Of a stretch of 7,415 nucleotides of DNA, positions 6,625-7,415 are shown piece after piece (the first letter of the stretch is position 1; each line of letters opens with the position of its first letter). The position numbers and the translations under genes are program-made. Under the pieces are notes generated by a model. The model worked only from the letters and a program-made list of their open reading frames with translations, was not told the DNA's origin and made no database searches. This DNA comes from an uncultured Selenomonadales bacterium (GTDB taxonomy: Bacteria; Bacillota_C; Negativicutes; Selenomonadales; Selenomonadaceae): NCBI GenBank assembly GCA_947302675.1, contig CAMYWI010000060.1, forward strand, positions 1 through 7,415, written 5' to 3'.

Positions 6625-7415
6625 ATGATTTACGAGAGCAAAATTTTGAACGTGACGTTGCGCCGCGCGAAGATTCATTTCGTGCCCGACGTGGTTTACG
6701 CGCAAGTGCCGACGTTCGAGAAACCGAATCAGCTTTTGCAAATGGACTTGCTGATTCCGCTGGTCGCACAAAAATTGCCCGCCGTGATTTTCGTGACGGG
6801 CGGCGGACTTATCAGCGCGAATCGGGCGCGAATGCCGCAACTCAGAATGCACTTGGCAGAAAAAAATTTCGTCGTGGCAAGCATAAACTATCGCACGGCT
6901 CCTAACTCGAAGTTCCCGCAACCGATTGAAGACGTTAAATCCGCGATAAGATTTTTAAAAGCCAACGCGCAGAAGTTCAACGTCGACGCGGAAAAAGTTT
7001 TTCTAATCGGCGACAGCGCGGGCGGATATTTGACGGCGTTCGCGGCGGTTACCAACGGCGACAAGATTTTTAACGTCGGAGAAAATCTCGACTGCTCAAG
7101 TAAAATCGTGGCGTCTGTCGATTTGTACGGCATTGCCGACTTGCGAGCAATCGCGAAACTTTTTCCCATTGAAACTTTTTGCGACGACGCGGAGCAAGCC
7201 AACCCCATTAACTACATCACGAAAAATTCTGCGCCAATGCTTTTAATGCACGGCACGGCTGATAACATTGTTCCGCCCGCGCAGACCGAGTTGCTTTTCC
7301 AAGCGTTGAGAAGTCACGGCGTCGAGGCTCAGCGTTATCTTGTTCCCAACGCGAATCACGCCGACGATTATTGGTTGCAAGCGGAGGTTTTTGAACTCAT
7401 CACGGAATTTTTGAT
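6625..7415 (+). CDS. Alpha/beta-hydrolase, esterase/lipase family (Aes/BD-FAE-like), 3' truncated by window
   Basis: The frame is open from ATG 6625 to the window edge (263 codons plus 2 nt). The start follows the previous stop by 1 nt. The protein shows the ordered landmarks of an esterase of the alpha/beta-hydrolase fold. VIFVTGGGL (54-62) takes the place of the HGGG oxyanion loop, with Thr instead of His. The nucleophile elbow is GDSAGG (129-134), with Ser131 as nucleophile. The acid is in HGTADNIVP (Asp213), and the base is in NANHADDYW (His245). The full catalytic triad is therefore present and only the last few residues should be missing. The family hydrolyses carboxyl esters, for example acetyl or feruloyl groups on plant polysaccharides; the actual substrate cannot be read from this sequence. 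There is no signal peptide, so it is probably cytoplasmic. Its tight spacing to the HEPN-like gene suggests co-transcription, though a functional link is unproven. Confidence 0.88.
   Translation, partial: MIYESKILNVTLRRAKIHFVPDVVYAQVPTFEKPNQLLQMDLLIPLVAQKLPAVIFVTGGGLISANRARMPQLRMHLAEKNFVVASINYRTAPNSKFPQPIEDVKSAIRFLKANAQKFNVDAEKVFLIGDSAGGYLTAFAAVTNGDKIFNVGENLDCSSKIVASVDLYGIADLRAIAKLFPIETFCDDAEQANPINYITKNSAPMLLMHGTADNIVPPAQTELLFQALRSHGVEAQRYLVPNANHADDYWLQAEVFELITEFL

Noticed and set aside
6888..7208. Minus-strand open frame of 106 codons
   Set aside because: It is opposite the esterase gene, whose catalytic triad is clear on the + strand.

Overview
The window holds four genes, all on the + strand and packed head to tail: the 3' end of a livF-type transporter ATPase gene (1-135), a very large 1815-residue P-loop ATPase gene (141-5588), a 343-residue gene ending in a HEPN-like motif (5592-6623), and the first 263 codons of an alpha/beta-hydrolase (esterase) gene that runs off the right edge (6625-7415). 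The gaps are 5, 3 and 1 nt. Each downstream start has a GGAG-type Shine-Dalgarno sequence lying inside the end of the preceding gene. There is no internal promoter, terminator, RNA gene, IS or CRISPR that I can support, so the genes look like one transcriptional unit, or at least a translationally coupled run.

Organism: strong GGAGG ribosome sites, intermediate G+C, and a mix of GCG/CGC codons with many AAA/AAT/TTT codons and A-tracts suggest a bacterium of the Firmicutes. A member of the Negativicutes (Selenomonas-like, gut or rumen) is my best guess, but this is impression and not proof. The style is similar across all four genes, so there is no compositional sign of a recent insertion.

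The two central genes are the interesting part. The giant protein has an N-terminal helical and alpha/beta region, a highly charged linker of tandem 23-residue repeats with RGR (AT-hook-like) cores, about 600 residues of mostly helical sequence, a compact alpha/beta module, and a C-terminal ATPase with intact Walker A and Walker B motifs followed by a probable winged helix. This is the general plan of large signalling or conflict NTPases (STAND or ORC/Cdc6-like). Its small neighbour has an alpha/beta N-terminal half and a helical C-terminal half with R-N-K-L-A-H, an exact R-X4-H HEPN signature of the kind found in toxin and defence RNases. A plausible reading is a two-gene sensor/ATPase plus HEPN effector (or partner) system, possibly antiviral. 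Nothing in the window proves that function. The flanking livF and esterase genes look like ordinary metabolism, and their link to the pair may be only positional.
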